Assembly: GCF_003254705.1 (NCBI RefSeq)
Contig: NZ_QFYR01000002.1
Coordinates: 535,836 to 599,835, forward strand
Length of the DNA stretch: 64,000 nt
From: Phenylobacterium deserti
Lineage (GTDB): Bacteria; Pseudomonadota; Alphaproteobacteria; Caulobacterales; Caulobacteraceae
Direction: 5' to 3'
Below the pieces are notes generated by a model that saw only the letters and a program-made list of their open reading frames with translations, was not told the origin of the DNA and searched no databases. Positions 1 to 9,858 of this stretch are shown piece by piece (position 1 is the stretch's first letter; each line of letters opens with the position of its first letter). Made by a program: the position numbers and the translations under genes.

Positions 1-422
1 ACACCCGCGTGCAGTCGGCTATCCCGATGCAGGCGATCTGCGAGCCGTACGTGCGACGCCGGGCGCTGCGCCATCTTGAAAAGGGCAGGGTGGTGATCTT
101 CGCCGCTGGCCTGGGCGCACCCTTCTTCACCACGGACAGCTCGGCGGCCCTGCGGGCGGCCGAGATGGGCTGCGACGCGCTCTTCAAGGGCACCAGCGTG
201 GACGGCGTCTACACCGCCGACCCCAAGAAGGATCCATCGGCGCAGCGCTACGAAACGCTCGACTATCAGGAAGTCCTGGCCAAGGACTTGCGGGTCATGG
301 ACGCCTCGGCCATCAGCCTGATGCGCGACAATCATATTCCGATCGTGGTCTTCTCGATCCGCGAACGGGGCAACTTCGTGAAGGCGTTGCGGGGCGAAGG
401 CGTCTTCACGACGATCGCCTAA
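1..422 (+). CDS. pyrH: UMP kinase, C-terminal part (cut by window edge)
   Basis: This is the last ~140 residues of UMP kinase, which phosphorylates UMP to UDP for pyrimidine nucleotide synthesis. The reading frame is open from base 3; the GTG at 9 is an internal valine codon, not a start. Recognisable PyrH features are the MSAIP-like stretch (here [13 protein letters not shown]), [17 protein letters not shown], the [13 protein letters not shown] segment and KDP. The end of the protein, with an RGxG-type tail, matches the family. It is followed 39 bases later by frr, the usual bacterial arrangement. The N-terminal ~100 residues lie outside the window. Confidence 0.95.
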   Translation, partial: TRVQSAIPMQAICEPYVRRRALRHLEKGRVVIFAAGLGAPFFTTDSSAALRAAEMGCDALFKGTSVDGVYTADPKKDPSAQRYETLDYQEVLAKDLRVMDASAISLMRDNHIPIVVFSIRERGNFVKALRGEGVFTTIA

Positions 423-461
423 GCGGCCACGAACGACGACAGACATACGGGAGACAAGTCC

Positions 462-1028
462 ATGGCCACGACCGAAAAGCCGGTGCTCGCCAAGTACCGG
501 GACCGGATGGACAAGGCGGTTACGGCGCTGAAGGAAGAGTTCGGCAGCCTGCGCACGGGCCGCGCCTCCGCCAGCCTCCTCGACCAGGTGCACGTGGACG
601 CTTACGGCTCGAGCGTTCCGATCAACCAAGTTGGCGCCGTCAGCGTGCCTGAGCCGCGCATGATCACCGTGAACGTGTGGGACCGCGCCCTGGTGGTCTC
701 GGTCGAGAAGGCGATCCGCAACTCGGGCCTGGGCCTGAACCCGGTCGTCGACGGTCAAAACCTACGTATTCCGATCCCGCCGCTGACCGAGGAGCGCCGC
801 AAGGAGCTCGCGAAGATTGCCGGCAAGTACGCCGAGCAGCAGCGCATTGCTGTCCGCAACATCCGTCGCGACGCCAACGACGACCTGAAGAAGGCCGAAA
901 AAGCCGGCGTCATCAATCAGGACGAGCAGAAGCGGATGGAGGGCGAGGTCCAGAAGATGACCGACGAGTCCATCAAGCGGGTGGACGAAGCCTTGAAAAC
1001 CAAAGAACAAGAGATCATGCAGGTCTAG
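462..1028 (+). CDS. frr: Ribosome recycling factor
   Basis: The 188-residue product has the standard RRF length and acts with EF-G and IF3 to split the post-termination ribosome. Diagnostic segments are [14 protein letters not shown] near residue 30, [19 protein letters not shown] in the middle, [14 protein letters not shown] and the charged C-terminal helix with [10 protein letters not shown]. The ATG at 462 is preceded by GGGAG at 449-453, eight bases upstream, which supports this start. It lies between pyrH and uppS, an order widely conserved in bacteria, and is probably cotranscribed with them. Confidence 0.97.
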   Translation: MATTEKPVLAKYRDRMDKAVTALKEEFGSLRTGRASASLLDQVHVDAYGSSVPINQVGAVSVPEPRMITVNVWDRALVVSVEKAIRNSGLGLNPVVDGQNLRIPIPPLTEERRKELAKIAGKYAEQQRIAVRNIRRDANDDLKKAEKAGVINQDEQKRMEGEVQKMTDESIKRVDEALKTKEQEIMQV

Positions 1029-1068
1029 TCGTGCGAGCGTCTGACGCCCGATAGACCCAAGGACGCCC

Positions 1069-1848
1069 ATGGCCGCCCAAGACAAGAACCCGACCGCGGG
1101 CGCCCAAGCCAGGGGCGCAGAGGCGAGCCGCCCGTTGCACGTGGCGATCGTCATGGACGGCAATGGGCGCTGGGCCAAGCGGCGCGGGCTGCCGCGCTCG
1201 CTGGGTCACCGGGCCGGCGTCGAAGCGCTGAAGCGCACCGTTTCGGCCGCGGCCGAGATGAACATCCGCTGGCTCACCGTCTATGGCTTCTCCACCGAAA
1301 ACTGGAGCCGCCCTGCGGCCGAGGTGGCGGAGCTGATGGCGTTGCCCAAGCGCTACTTCGAAAGCGACATCGCGCGCCTGGAGCGTGAAGGTGTCCGCGT
1401 GCGGGTGGTCGGTCGCCGGCAAGGCCTGTCGGGTGAACTCGTGAAGCTGATCGAGGACGCTCAGGCTCGCACCGCCCACAACGACGCCTTCCACCTGAAC
1501 ATCGCCTTCAACTACGGCGGTCAAGCCGACATCGTGGAAGCGGCCCGCCGCTTCGCCGAAGACGTGGCCCTGGGGCGCGCCCGGCCTGAGGACCTCAACG
1601 AACAGACCTTCGCCGGCCAGCTCAGCACCGCCGACTCGCCGCCGCCAGACCTGATCGTGCGCCCCTCGGGCGAGCAGCGCCTTTCCAACTTCCTTCTTTG
1701 GGAAGCCGCCTATGCGGAGCTGGTGTTCCAGGACGTGCTGTGGCCCGACTACGGCGCCGAACACCTGAAGGCCGCGCTGGAGATCTTCGCCGGCCGCGAG
1801 CGTCGGTACGGCGCCGTTCTCGCTGATGACGTCCTTGCCGCCGGCTAA
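1069..1848 (+). CDS. uppS: Isoprenyl transferase (undecaprenyl diphosphate synthase)
   Basis: This cis-prenyltransferase of 259 residues extends farnesyl diphosphate with isopentenyl diphosphate to make the C55 lipid carrier used for peptidoglycan and surface polysaccharides. The N-terminal motif VMDGNGRWAKRRG holds the catalytic Asp and the phosphate-binding residues. LTVYGFSTENWSRP, LNIAFNYGGQADIV and PDLIVRPSGEQRLSNFLLW are all family signatures. The first ~20 residues are a polar extension before the conserved core. The 3' end overlaps the start of cdsA by 23 bases, implying coupled translation. Confidence 0.96.
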   Translation: MAAQDKNPTAGAQARGAEASRPLHVAIVMDGNGRWAKRRGLPRSLGHRAGVEALKRTVSAAAEMNIRWLTVYGFSTENWSRPAAEVAELMALPKRYFESDIARLEREGVRVRVVGRRQGLSGELVKLIEDAQARTAHNDAFHLNIAFNYGGQADIVEAARRFAEDVALGRARPEDLNEQTFAGQLSTADSPPPDLIVRPSGEQRLSNFLLWEAAYAELVFQDVLWPDYGAEHLKAALEIFAGRERRYGAVLADDVLAAG

Positions 1849-2692
1849 ACGCTTCGACTGGTCCAACCTGGGCCTGAGGGTGGTGTCGGCGTTGGTGCTG
1901 GCGCCCACCGTCATGGCCTGCGTGATGATCGACGCCCGCTGGCCCTATCTGCTGCTGGTGTCCGTCGGCGTGTCCGTTCTGGCGATCGAGTGGGGCGGCA
2001 TGAGCGCTCCGCGCGCGCCGGTCCGGGTGGCTGCGGCGGTCACGGTGGCGGTGCTGTCCTGCGTCTTCCTTTCCCACCTCTCGCACCCGCTTTGGGGGTG
2101 GGGCGCAATGTTCGTGGGCGCGGCGGCCGCGGCCTTGGTGGCCCGTGGCGTCGCGGAGCGCCCGGCCGACGCCGCCTTCGGCGTCCTCTATCTGGCGCCC
2201 GCGGCCATCTGCCTGATCTGGCTCCGCCTCACCAACCAGGGTCAGTGGTGGGTCCTCATGACCTTGCTTGTGACCTGGGCGGCCGATATCGGCGCCTTCG
2301 CAGTCGGAAGCATGCTGAAGGGTCCCAAGCTCTGGCCCCGTTTCTCGCCGAACAAGACCTGGTCCGGCTTCTTCGGCGGCCTGGCGTGCGCAAGTGCTGT
2401 CGGGGCGCTGGTCGCCGCGCCTTCGGCTCTCGACATTGACCTGCCCAAGATCATCATGCCGGCCTTCCAGTTGAACCTGTGGGCCGCCGCTTTGATCGGT
2501 CTGGTGGTCGGCTTCGCCACCATGGCGGGCGACCTGTGGGAATCGGCGCTTAAGCGCAGGTTCGGCGTGAAGGACTCCGGCGATCTCATCCCGGGGCACG
2601 GCGGCCTGCTGGACCGGGTCGACGGATTGATGTTCGCCGTGGTGGTCATGGCGGCCGCGCGCTTGGCCAACCACTGGGGATGGGGACATTGA
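1826..2692 (+). CDS. cdsA: Phosphatidate cytidylyltransferase
   Basis: This polytopic inner-membrane enzyme of 288 residues converts phosphatidate and CTP to CDP-diacylglycerol, the branch point for phospholipids. Hydrophobic segments run throughout. The C-terminal CTP-transferase signature [18 protein letters not shown] followed by LLDRVDG is intact, as is the [13 protein letters not shown] motif in the middle. The ATG at 1826 lies inside the end of uppS and the gene overlaps dxr by 13 bases, so the three genes form a tightly coupled operon segment. Confidence 0.95.
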   Translation: MTSLPPAKRFDWSNLGLRVVSALVLAPTVMACVMIDARWPYLLLVSVGVSVLAIEWGGMSAPRAPVRVAAAVTVAVLSCVFLSHLSHPLWGWGAMFVGAAAAALVARGVAERPADAAFGVLYLAPAAICLIWLRLTNQGQWWVLMTLLVTWAADIGAFAVGSMLKGPKLWPRFSPNKTWSGFFGGLACASAVGALVAAPSALDIDLPKIIMPAFQLNLWAAALIGLVVGFATMAGDLWESALKRRFGVKDSGDLIPGHGGLLDRVDGLMFAVVVMAAARLANHWGWGH

Positions 2693-3879
2693 ACCTGCCG
2701 CGTAGAGTGACGGTGCTTGGCTCCACAGGTTCTGTCGGCGTTTCCACCCTGGACCTCCTGGAGAAGTCCGCGGTCGAGGTCGAGGTGGTCGCCCTGGCCG
2801 CCGGACGCAACGTCGCCAAGCTGGCGCAGCAGGCCCTGCGCTGGCGCCCTGCTGTGGCGGTCATCCGAGACGAGGAATGCCTGCCCGAGTTGCGGGAGCG
2901 GCTGCAGGGATCGGGCGTTCGCCCGGCTGCTGGCGCTGACGCCGTGGTGGAAGCCGCCTCGATGGACGCCCAGTGGGTCATGTCGGCCATCGTGGGCTTC
3001 GCCGGTCTTGCACCCACCTTGGCGGCCGCCAGTTCGGGCGCCGTCATCGCCCTGGCCAATAAGGAAAGCCTGGTTTGCGCCGGGCCCGCCCTGTTGCGTC
3101 GCGCGAAGCTTGCAGGCGGCGCGGTGATTCCGGTCGACTCCGAGCACTCGGCCATCTTCCAAGTGCTGGAGCCGCAGAACGCCCAGCAGGTCGAACGACT
3201 GATTCTCACGTCCTCAGGCGGCCCGTTCCGCAACGCCACTGCCGAGGAGATGGCCCGCGCCACGCCGGAGCAGGCGGTCGCCCATCCGAACTTCTCGATG
3301 GGCGCCAAGATTTCGGTCGATTCAGCGACCATGATGAACAAAGGGCTCGAGGTGATCGAGGCCGCCTACCTGTTCGCCATGCCGCCGGAGCGCATCGAGG
3401 TCTTGGTCCACCCGCAGCAGATCATCCATAGCATGGTGGAATACGCGGACGGCTCAACCCTGGCTCAGCTCGGGCCTCCGGACATGCGCCCGCCCATCGC
3501 CTGCGCCTTCGCTTGGCCCGACCGCCTCCCATGGCCCGCCCCGCGGCTGGACCTCGTCAAAACCGGTCCGCTGACGTTCCAGGAGCCGGATCTCGCCCGG
3601 TTCCCCGCTCTGGGAATCGCGAAGCGGGCGCTGGCCACGGGCGGCCGGGCGCCGGCCGTGATGAACGCGGCCAACGAGCGCGCCGTCGCGGCCTTTCTGG
3701 AGCGCCGGATCGGCTTGCTCGACATCGCCGCCACCGTTTCCGAAACCCTTGAGCGCATGGATCGGCAGAACCTGCTGAGCGCCGGCGACGAGGATCCTCT
3801 CGAGATGGCCCGCAGCAGCGATGCGACGGCGCGCCGCGTGGCCGACGAGGTCGTCACCGGCCTTATGGCTTCGGCTTGA
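2680..3879 (+). CDS. dxr: 1-deoxy-D-xylulose-5-phosphate reductoisomerase
   Basis: The 399-residue enzyme makes 2-C-methyl-D-erythritol 4-phosphate with NADPH, the committed step of the MEP isoprenoid pathway; later steps are encoded by ispDF at 48548-49693. The nucleotide-binding motif [14 protein letters not shown] is at residues ~11-24, with [11 protein letters not shown], the metal-site region [18 protein letters not shown] and the [10 protein letters not shown] motif. The ATG at 2680 overlaps the end of cdsA. A TTG at 2690 lies nearby but out of frame with the conserved core, so the overlap start is preferred. Confidence 0.96.
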   Translation: MGTLNLPRRVTVLGSTGSVGVSTLDLLEKSAVEVEVVALAAGRNVAKLAQQALRWRPAVAVIRDEECLPELRERLQGSGVRPAAGADAVVEAASMDAQWVMSAIVGFAGLAPTLAAASSGAVIALANKESLVCAGPALLRRAKLAGGAVIPVDSEHSAIFQVLEPQNAQQVERLILTSSGGPFRNATAEEMARATPEQAVAHPNFSMGAKISVDSATMMNKGLEVIEAAYLFAMPPERIEVLVHPQQIIHSMVEYADGSTLAQLGPPDMRPPIACAFAWPDRLPWPAPRLDLVKTGPLTFQEPDLARFPALGIAKRALATGGRAPAVMNAANERAVAAFLERRIGLLDIAATVSETLERMDRQNLLSAGDEDPLEMARSSDATARRVADEVVTGLMASA

Positions 3880-3892
3880 TGGAGTTGCGCCG

Positions 3893-5110
3893 ATGCCCGG
3901 CTTCCTGCTGAACCTGCTGTTCTACATCGTCCCGTTCCTGATCATCCTTGGGGTGGTCGTCACGGTTCACGAACTCGGCCACTTTCTGGCGGCCAAGTGG
4001 CTCGGCACCAAGATCGATCAGTTCTCCATCGGCTTCGGCAAGCCCCTGGCCGCTTGGAAGGACAAGGACGGCGTGCAATGGCGCATCGGCTGGCTGCCGC
4101 TGGGCGGTTACGTGCGCTTCGCTGGCGACGAGAACGCCGCCAGCGCCCCTGACCAGGACGACCTCGAAGCCATGCGGGCCAGCCTTGTGGCGCGAGAAGG
4201 GGAGGGGGCGCTCAACCGCTACTTCCATTTCAAGCCCCTGTGGCAGCGTGCGGTGATCACTGCCGCGGGTCCCTTCGCCAACTTCTTCCTCGCCATCGGG
4301 ATCTTCACTGTTCTCCTGATGGCGCTTGGCGAGCCCGTTTCGCCGGCTCGTGTGGATGGGGTGAAGCCGGGCAGCCCGGCGCAGGCCGGCGGCTTCCAGG
4401 CGGGCGATGTGGTGCTCAAGGCCGACGGCAAGAAGATCGAAAGCTTCGCCGCCCTTCAGACCATCGTCTTCCTGCGCACCGATACCCCGATCCGCTTCAT
4501 CGTCGAGCGGGACGGTCGTCCTGTTGAGCTGGTCGCCACCCCCAAGCGCGGCGTCATCATCGACCGGCTGGGCCACGAGCAACGGCTCGGCGTCCTTGGG
4601 CTCGAGTACAAGCCGCAGCCGGGCGACTTCCAGATCAAGCGCTACGGTCCTCTGGCCGCCCTGAGCGGCGGCGTGGAGCGGACCTGGGAGGTGATCTCCA
4701 CCACGGTTCACTACCTGGGCCGGCTGTTCGTCGGCCGTGAGACCGCCGAGCAACTGTCCGGGCCGCTCGGCATGGCGCAGCTATCCGGCGACATCGCCAA
4801 GAAGACCAGCGAGGCCTCGCCCAACGCGTCTTCGCTGGCGGTGAACGGCCTCATCACCATGCTGGAGCTGATCGCCAACATCTCCGTGGGCATCGGCTTC
4901 CTGAATCTGATGCCCATTCCCGTTCTCGACGGCGGCCATCTGCTCTTCTATGGCTACGAAGCGATCGCAAGGCGCCCTCTTGCTGCCAAGGTTCAGGCGG
5001 CAGGGTACAGGGTCGGTCTTGCGCTGGTGCTCGGATTGATGTTGTTCGCGACCTGGAACGATCTGCAGCGCCTGCGTGTGTTCAAACTTTTCGGTGGGCT
5101 ATTCTCGTAG
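3893..5110 (+). CDS. rseP: Site-2 intramembrane zinc metalloprotease (RseP/MmpA family)
   Basis: The 405-residue inner-membrane protease has the HExxH zinc site as VHELGHFLAAKW at residues ~24-35 in the first transmembrane segment. A PDZ domain follows in the middle (VKPGSPAQAGGFQAGDVVLKAD), and the third zinc ligand is in the C-terminal NLMPIPVLDGGH. RseP-type proteases cut membrane-bound anti-sigma factors; the Caulobacter homologue MmpA processes the polarity protein PodJ. I chose the ATG at 3893, 13 bases after dxr, because the frame further upstream overlaps the dxr coding end. It sits directly before bamA, fitting a role in envelope homeostasis. Confidence 0.94.
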   Translation: MPGFLLNLLFYIVPFLIILGVVVTVHELGHFLAAKWLGTKIDQFSIGFGKPLAAWKDKDGVQWRIGWLPLGGYVRFAGDENAASAPDQDDLEAMRASLVAREGEGALNRYFHFKPLWQRAVITAAGPFANFFLAIGIFTVLLMALGEPVSPARVDGVKPGSPAQAGGFQAGDVVLKADGKKIESFAALQTIVFLRTDTPIRFIVERDGRPVELVATPKRGVIIDRLGHEQRLGVLGLEYKPQPGDFQIKRYGPLAALSGGVERTWEVISTTVHYLGRLFVGRETAEQLSGPLGMAQLSGDIAKKTSEASPNASSLAVNGLITMLELIANISVGIGFLNLMPIPVLDGGHLLFYGYEAIARRPLAAKVQAAGYRVGLALVLGLMLFATWNDLQRLRVFKLFGGLFS

Positions 5111-5127
5111 TCACCGGCTTTTCCAAA

Positions 5128-7650
5128 ATGGCTGATTCGATGCACAGACCCCGCGCCCGCAGCGCCGCGCTCGCCTCCGGCCTTGCCCTGCTTCTGGGCT
5201 CGACGGCTTTGGCGACGCCTGGCTTTGCGCTCGCTCAGGCCCAGGCTCCGGTCGCGCCGGCTCAGGCTCAGGCTCCGGCCGCGCCGGCCCAGGCTGCGCC
5301 CGCGGCCCCATCGACGCCGCCTGCCGCGGCGGTGACCTCCGGCGTGGTTCAGCGCATCCTGGTGCGGGGGAACGAGCGGATCGAGCAATCGACCGTCGCC
5401 TCCTACCTGCCGATCCAGCCGGGCGACACGGTCGATCCCGCGCGCATCGACTTGGCGTTGAAGACCCTGTTCCGCACCGACCTCTTCTCGGACGTGCGCA
5501 TCGAGTTCCAGGGCGGCGACCTGATCGTCTCCGTGGTCGAGAACCCGATCATCAACCGCGTAATCTTCGAGGGCAACAAGGCGCTCAAGGAAGACAAGCT
5601 GCGCGACGAAGTCACCGTCCGGCCGCGCGGCATCTTCACCCGCGCCCGCGCCCAGAGCGACGTCGCCCGGATCATCGAACTCTACCGCCGCTCCGGCCGC
5701 ATCAGCGCCAGCGTGACGCCGCAGATCGTCGAACTGCCGCAGCGTCGCGTCGACCTGATCTTCAAGATCGACGAGGGCCCCAAGAGCGGCATCTTGCGGG
5801 TGAACTTCCTCGGCAACCGCGCCTTCTCGGACAACGACCTGCGCGACGTGGTCGTGACCGAGCAGTCGCGCTGGTACAAGTTCTTCTCCAGCAACGCGAA
5901 CTACGATCCCGATCGGCTGGAGTACGACCGCGAGCAGCTGCGCAAGCACTACCGCAACCGCGGCTTCTACGACTTCCGCGTGGCTTCGGCGGTGGCCGAG
6001 TTGGCGCCCGACAAGAACGGCTTTGCGGTCACCTACACGGTGGACGAGGGGCAGGAGTACAAGTTCGGCAAGGTCGAGGTTCAGACCGAGCTCGAACGCC
6101 TGAACAAGGATGTGCTCAAGGCGCTGATCCCGATCCGCACCGGCCAGACCTACCAGGACGAGGTGATCGAGCAATCCACCGACGCCCTGACCTTTGCGGC
6201 CGGCGCTGCGGGCTTCGCCTTCGTGGACGTGACGCCGCGCTACACGCCCAACCGCGAGAACGGCACCATCGACGTCACCTTCGAGGTGAAGGAAGGCCCG
6301 CGGGTCTACGTCGATCGCATCGACATCGTCGGCAACACCCAGACGCTCGACTACGTGATCCGGCGCGAGCTGAGCCTGTCGGAAGGCGACGCCTATAATC
6401 GCGCCCTCGTCGACCGTTCCGAGAACCAGGTAAAGGCGCTCGGCTTCTTCAAGGACGTCGAGATCACCGAAACTCCGGGCACGGCGCCGGACCGGACGGG
6501 CCTGCAGGTGAAGATTGAGGAGCAGCCCACGGGCGAGCTCTCCTTCAGCGCTGGCTACTCGTCGGTGGACCAGCTGGTCATCGACCTGGGTATCGCCCAG
6601 CGCAACTTCCGTGGCCGCGGTCAGAACGTGCGTGCGCGTGTCTCGCTCGGCTCATTGCGCCAACAGGTGGACCTGTCGTTCACCGAGCCGCGCTTCCTCG
6701 GCCGCGACATGGCCGCGGGCGTGGACGTCTACTACTACAAGCTCGATATGACGCGCTTCCAGTCCTACCGGACTGAAAGCGTCGGGACGAGCGCGCGAGT
6801 CGCGTTCCCGCTGAGCCTCAATTCTCGCGGATCGCTGCAGTATACCCTGCGCCAGGATGACGTCGAAGTCCCCGGCACCTACTGCTCGGGCCTGTCTGGC
6901 GCGGTTTCAGCGGTGCTCTGCGGCCAGCAAGGCAAGTACCTGACTTCGCTGGTTGGCTACGGCTACCGCGTCGATCGTCGTAACGATCCCATCAACCCGA
7001 CCCGCGGCTTCTACGCCGGCTTCAATCAGGACTTCGCGGGCGTTGGCGGCGACGTCCAATACGTGAAGACCGAAGGTGACGCGGGCTGGTACTGGGGTTT
7101 CACGCGCGAACTCGTGCTGCAGATCCAGGGCTCCGCCGGTTATGTGACTGGCTGGGGCGGCGACCGCGTGCGTGTGAACGACCGCTTCTTCAAGGGCGGC
7201 AACAGCTTCCGCGGCTTCGAAACTGCCGGCATCGGTCCTCGCGACCTGACGTTTGGGGACCAGTCCGGCTCCCTGGGCGGTAAGGCCTACGCGATCGGCA
7301 CGGTCGAGCTGGCCCTGCCGACCTTCCTGCCCGAGCAGTACGGCATCAAGGCCGCGCTGTTCAGCGACTTCGGTACGCTGGGCATGGTGGACGACATTGA
7401 CAAGCTGCAGGCGCGCTACAAGGACAACAACAACCCCTCGCTCGGGCTTATCACCGACGCGTCGGGCCAACCCGTGCTGTTCCCGAACCCTAACATCCGA
7501 GACGACCTGTCGCTGCGCGCCTCGGCCGGCATCAGCATCTTCTGGCGCTCCCCAATGGGACCCATCCGGTTCGACTTCAGCCAGATTTTGGCCAAAGAAG
7601 ACTACGACAAGACCGAAACTTTCAGATTCACCAGCGGAACCAGGTTCTAG
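5128..7650 (+). CDS. bamA: Outer-membrane protein assembly factor BamA
   Basis: This 840-residue Omp85 protein is the central subunit of the BAM complex that folds beta-barrel proteins into the outer membrane. A signal peptide ends near residue 35, followed by an Ala/Pro/Gln-rich low-complexity linker of ~30 residues. POTRA domains fill about residues 75-430, and a 16-stranded barrel completes the protein, with the conserved lid-loop motif as NSFRGFETAGIG and a terminal aromatic residue (…TSGTRF), the classical outer-membrane signal. It follows rseP by 17 bases and precedes the Skp-like chaperone gene. The AQAP-rich linker is variable between relatives and of no known function. Confidence 0.96.
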   Translation: MADSMHRPRARSAALASGLALLLGSTALATPGFALAQAQAPVAPAQAQAPAAPAQAAPAAPSTPPAAAVTSGVVQRILVRGNERIEQSTVASYLPIQPGDTVDPARIDLALKTLFRTDLFSDVRIEFQGGDLIVSVVENPIINRVIFEGNKALKEDKLRDEVTVRPRGIFTRARAQSDVARIIELYRRSGRISASVTPQIVELPQRRVDLIFKIDEGPKSGILRVNFLGNRAFSDNDLRDVVVTEQSRWYKFFSSNANYDPDRLEYDREQLRKHYRNRGFYDFRVASAVAELAPDKNGFAVTYTVDEGQEYKFGKVEVQTELERLNKDVLKALIPIRTGQTYQDEVIEQSTDALTFAAGAAGFAFVDVTPRYTPNRENGTIDVTFEVKEGPRVYVDRIDIVGNTQTLDYVIRRELSLSEGDAYNRALVDRSENQVKALGFFKDVEITETPGTAPDRTGLQVKIEEQPTGELSFSAGYSSVDQLVIDLGIAQRNFRGRGQNVRARVSLGSLRQQVDLSFTEPRFLGRDMAAGVDVYYYKLDMTRFQSYRTESVGTSARVAFPLSLNSRGSLQYTLRQDDVEVPGTYCSGLSGAVSAVLCGQQGKYLTSLVGYGYRVDRRNDPINPTRGFYAGFNQDFAGVGGDVQYVKTEGDAGWYWGFTRELVLQIQGSAGYVTGWGGDRVRVNDRFFKGGNSFRGFETAGIGPRDLTFGDQSGSLGGKAYAIGTVELALPTFLPEQYGIKAALFSDFGTLGMVDDIDKLQARYKDNNNPSLGLITDASGQPVLFPNPNIRDDLSLRASAGISIFWRSPMGPIRFDFSQILAKEDYDKTETFRFTSGTRF

Positions 7651-7656
7651 ACTCCT

Positions 7657-8328
7657 ATGACTTTCAAGCCTTTGGCCGTGGCGGCTTGCGCCGTGGCCGT
7701 TGCTCTGGCCGCCGGTCAGAGCGCGCTCGCCCAACAACCCGCCGCCGCAGCGCCCGCCGCTCCGGCGCTGAACCATGGCCCGGCCGTTCCCGGCCTGTGC
7801 ATCATCTCCATGGAAGCGGCTGTGGCCGGCTCCACGGTGGGCAAGTACGTCGATACCCGGATGCAGCAGATCGTCGCTCAGGTGAACGCCGAGCTGACCG
7901 GCGAGCGCACCGCCATCGAGAACGAAGCCAAGACGCTGGACACCCAGCGCGCCACGCTCGACCAGAACACCCTGGAACAGCGCGCCGCCGCCCTTCAGGT
8001 CCGCGCCAACGCCTTTGACCGCAAGACGCAGCAGCGTAACCGCGAAGTCCAGGCGACCGAGCAGAAGGCCTTGGGCCGCATCGGCAGCGAGCTCGAGCCG
8101 CTGATCCGCACCGCTTACCAGCAGCGCAGCTGCTCGGTGCTCCTGCAGCGCAATGCCATCCTCCTGGGCAACCCGGCCATGGACATCACCCCGACCGTGG
8201 TGACCGCGCTGAACGCCAAGATCACCCAGTTCGCGTTCGAGCGTGAGCGTCTGGACCAACAGACGGCCGCGCCGGCGATCCAACAGACTCCGGGCGCTGC
8301 GCGTCCTGCGACTCCCGCTAGAAGGTAA
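7657..8328 (+). CDS. OmpH/Skp-family periplasmic chaperone
   Basis: The 223-residue exported protein is placed, as usual, immediately after bamA. A signal peptide with cleavage after SALA (about residue 25) is followed by a Pro/Ala stretch, the LCIISMEAAVAGSTVGKYV segment that corresponds to the conserved start of OmpH proteins, then a long alanine/glutamine-rich helical region and a Pro/Ala tail. Skp-type chaperones hold unfolded outer-membrane proteins on their way to BamA. It is longer than E. coli Skp (161 residues), mainly through N- and C-terminal low-complexity extensions. Family assignment rests on context and helical architecture, so it is less certain than bamA. Confidence 0.8.
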   Translation: MTFKPLAVAACAVAVALAAGQSALAQQPAAAAPAAPALNHGPAVPGLCIISMEAAVAGSTVGKYVDTRMQQIVAQVNAELTGERTAIENEAKTLDTQRATLDQNTLEQRAAALQVRANAFDRKTQQRNREVQATEQKALGRIGSELEPLIRTAYQQRSCSVLLQRNAILLGNPAMDITPTVVTALNAKITQFAFERERLDQQTAAPAIQQTPGAARPATPARR

Positions 8329-8368
8329 GCGAACTTCCACTTGAGCGCGGATCGCGTCCGCTTGCGCC

Positions 8369-9388
8369 ATGCCTGATCCGCGTTTCTTTGAAGACCTTGG
8401 CCCCGTCACTCTGCAGGAGCTTGCAGAGCTGGCGGGCGCCGAGCTTGCCAGCCCCGAGTTGGGCCAGCGACAGATCCGCGCCGTCGCGGTTCTCAGCCAG
8501 TCCGGCCCCGACACGGTGACTTTCCTCTCCGACCGCCGTATGGCGGACGGTCTGCGCCAGGCTCAGGCCGGCGCCTGTTTCATCCATCCCAAGGACCTCG
8601 CCGCCGTGCCGCAAGGCTGCGCGGCTCTGCTGACGCCCATGCCGCACGGCGCCTACGCCGCCGCGGCGCGCCGTCTGCACCGAGCGCGGACTTTGTCGGC
8701 CGACGCCGCCGTATCGCCGGAGGCGCGGCTGGAGGAGGGCGTCCGCTTGGCGCCCGGCGTGGTGGTGGGAGCGGGCGCACAGATCGGTCGAGGCACGGTG
8801 ATCGGTGCAAACACCGTGATCGGTCCTGGGGTCGCGATCGGCCGCCACTGCGAGATTTCCGCCAACGTCACCATCGGCTTCGCGCTGATCGGAGACCGGG
8901 TGAAGATCCTGGCGGGCGCGGTGATCGGCGAGCCGGGGTTCGGGGCCACAATGGGCGCGAACGGGCTGGTGGACATCCCTCAGCTTGGACGGGTGATCAT
9001 CCAGGACGGGGTGACCATCGGCTCGAACAGCTGCGTGGACCGCGGCGCGTTCGATGACACCGTGTTGGGCGAGAACACCAAGATCGACAATCTGGTGCAG
9101 ATCGCACACAACGTCCGCGTCGGACGTAACTGCGTGATGGCCGCGCACACCGGCATCTCAGGCAGTGTGACCATTGGCGACGGAGCCCAGTTCGGCGGAC
9201 GAGCTGGCGTTGCAGATCATGTGAACATCGGCGACGGAGCCCGCATCGGGGCCGCCGCCGGCGTGATGAAGGATGTGCCGGCGGGCGAGACGTGGGGCGG
9301 CATGCCCGCGCGTCCGATCCGGCAGTGGATGCGGGAAACCGCCTGGCTGGCGCGACGCGCCACCCGGCGGGAGGGAGCTGAAGAATGA
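8369..9388 (+). CDS. lpxD: UDP-3-O-acylglucosamine N-acyltransferase
   Basis: The 339-residue enzyme adds the second acyl chain in lipid A synthesis, using acyl-ACP. The N-terminal third is the uridine-binding domain (TFLSDRRMADGLRQA). The rest is a left-handed beta-helix of hexapeptide repeats, visible as GRGTVIGANTVIGPGVAIGR and similar units. The catalytic His region is DNLVQIAHNVRVGRN, and the C-terminal helix contains GMPARPIRQWMRE. It overlaps fabZ by four bases. Together with lpxA, lpxI and lpxB it gives an almost complete early lipid A pathway in one operon. Confidence 0.96.
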   Translation: MPDPRFFEDLGPVTLQELAELAGAELASPELGQRQIRAVAVLSQSGPDTVTFLSDRRMADGLRQAQAGACFIHPKDLAAVPQGCAALLTPMPHGAYAAAARRLHRARTLSADAAVSPEARLEEGVRLAPGVVVGAGAQIGRGTVIGANTVIGPGVAIGRHCEISANVTIGFALIGDRVKILAGAVIGEPGFGATMGANGLVDIPQLGRVIIQDGVTIGSNSCVDRGAFDDTVLGENTKIDNLVQIAHNVRVGRNCVMAAHTGISGSVTIGDGAQFGGRAGVADHVNIGDGARIGAAAGVMKDVPAGETWGGMPARPIRQWMRETAWLARRATRREGAEE

Positions 9389-9858
9389 GCCAGACGCCGG
9401 CGGATCAAGCGCCGACCCAGATCGACATTTCCGAGATCCTGGCTCGCATACCTCACCGCTATCCCTTCCTGCTCGTTGACCGAGCGGAGGACTACAAGCC
9501 CAACGAGTCCATCGTCGGCATCAAGTGCGTGACGGTGAACGAACCCTTCTTCCAGGGGCACTTCCCCAGCTATCCGGTAATGCCGGGCGTGCTGATCATC
9601 GAGGCCATCGCCCAGACCGGCGCGGTGCTCATGTCCAAGACCTTGGACGTGGATGTGGCCGGCAAGACGATCCTGTTCATGAGCGTGGACAACGCCCGCT
9701 TCCGCCAGCCGGTGCGTCCGGGCGACGTACTGCGCATGCATGTGCACGTGGTCCGTCACCGCGGCGATATCTTCAAGTTCCGCGGCGAGGCGCGCGTGGG
9801 CGACAAGGTGGCCGCCGAGTGCGAGTTCGCCGCCATGGTCGTGGAGACCCCTGAGTGA
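9385..9858 (+). CDS. fabZ: 3-hydroxyacyl-ACP dehydratase
   Basis: The 157-residue hot-dog-fold enzyme dehydrates beta-hydroxyacyl-ACP in fatty acid elongation. Conserved elements are [12 protein letters not shown] with the catalytic His near residue 28, the loop [14 protein letters not shown], and the catalytic Glu in the helix IIEAIAQTG. The gene starts with an ATGA overlap at the lpxD stop and ends with a GTGA overlap into lpxA. The location between lpxD and lpxA is the classic bacterial arrangement that ties fatty acid supply to lipid A production, because both draw on hydroxyacyl-ACP. Confidence 0.97.
   Translation: MSQTPADQAPTQIDISEILARIPHRYPFLLVDRAEDYKPNESIVGIKCVTVNEPFFQGHFPSYPVMPGVLIIEAIAQTGAVLMSKTLDVDVAGKTILFMSVDNARFRQPVRPGDVLRMHVHVVRHRGDIFKFRGEARVGDKVAAECEFAAMVVETPE

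Noticed and set aside
3821..3892. Longer start for rseP upstream of 3893
   Set aside because: The extra 24 codons overlap the dxr end and lack the membrane helix that should start the protein.
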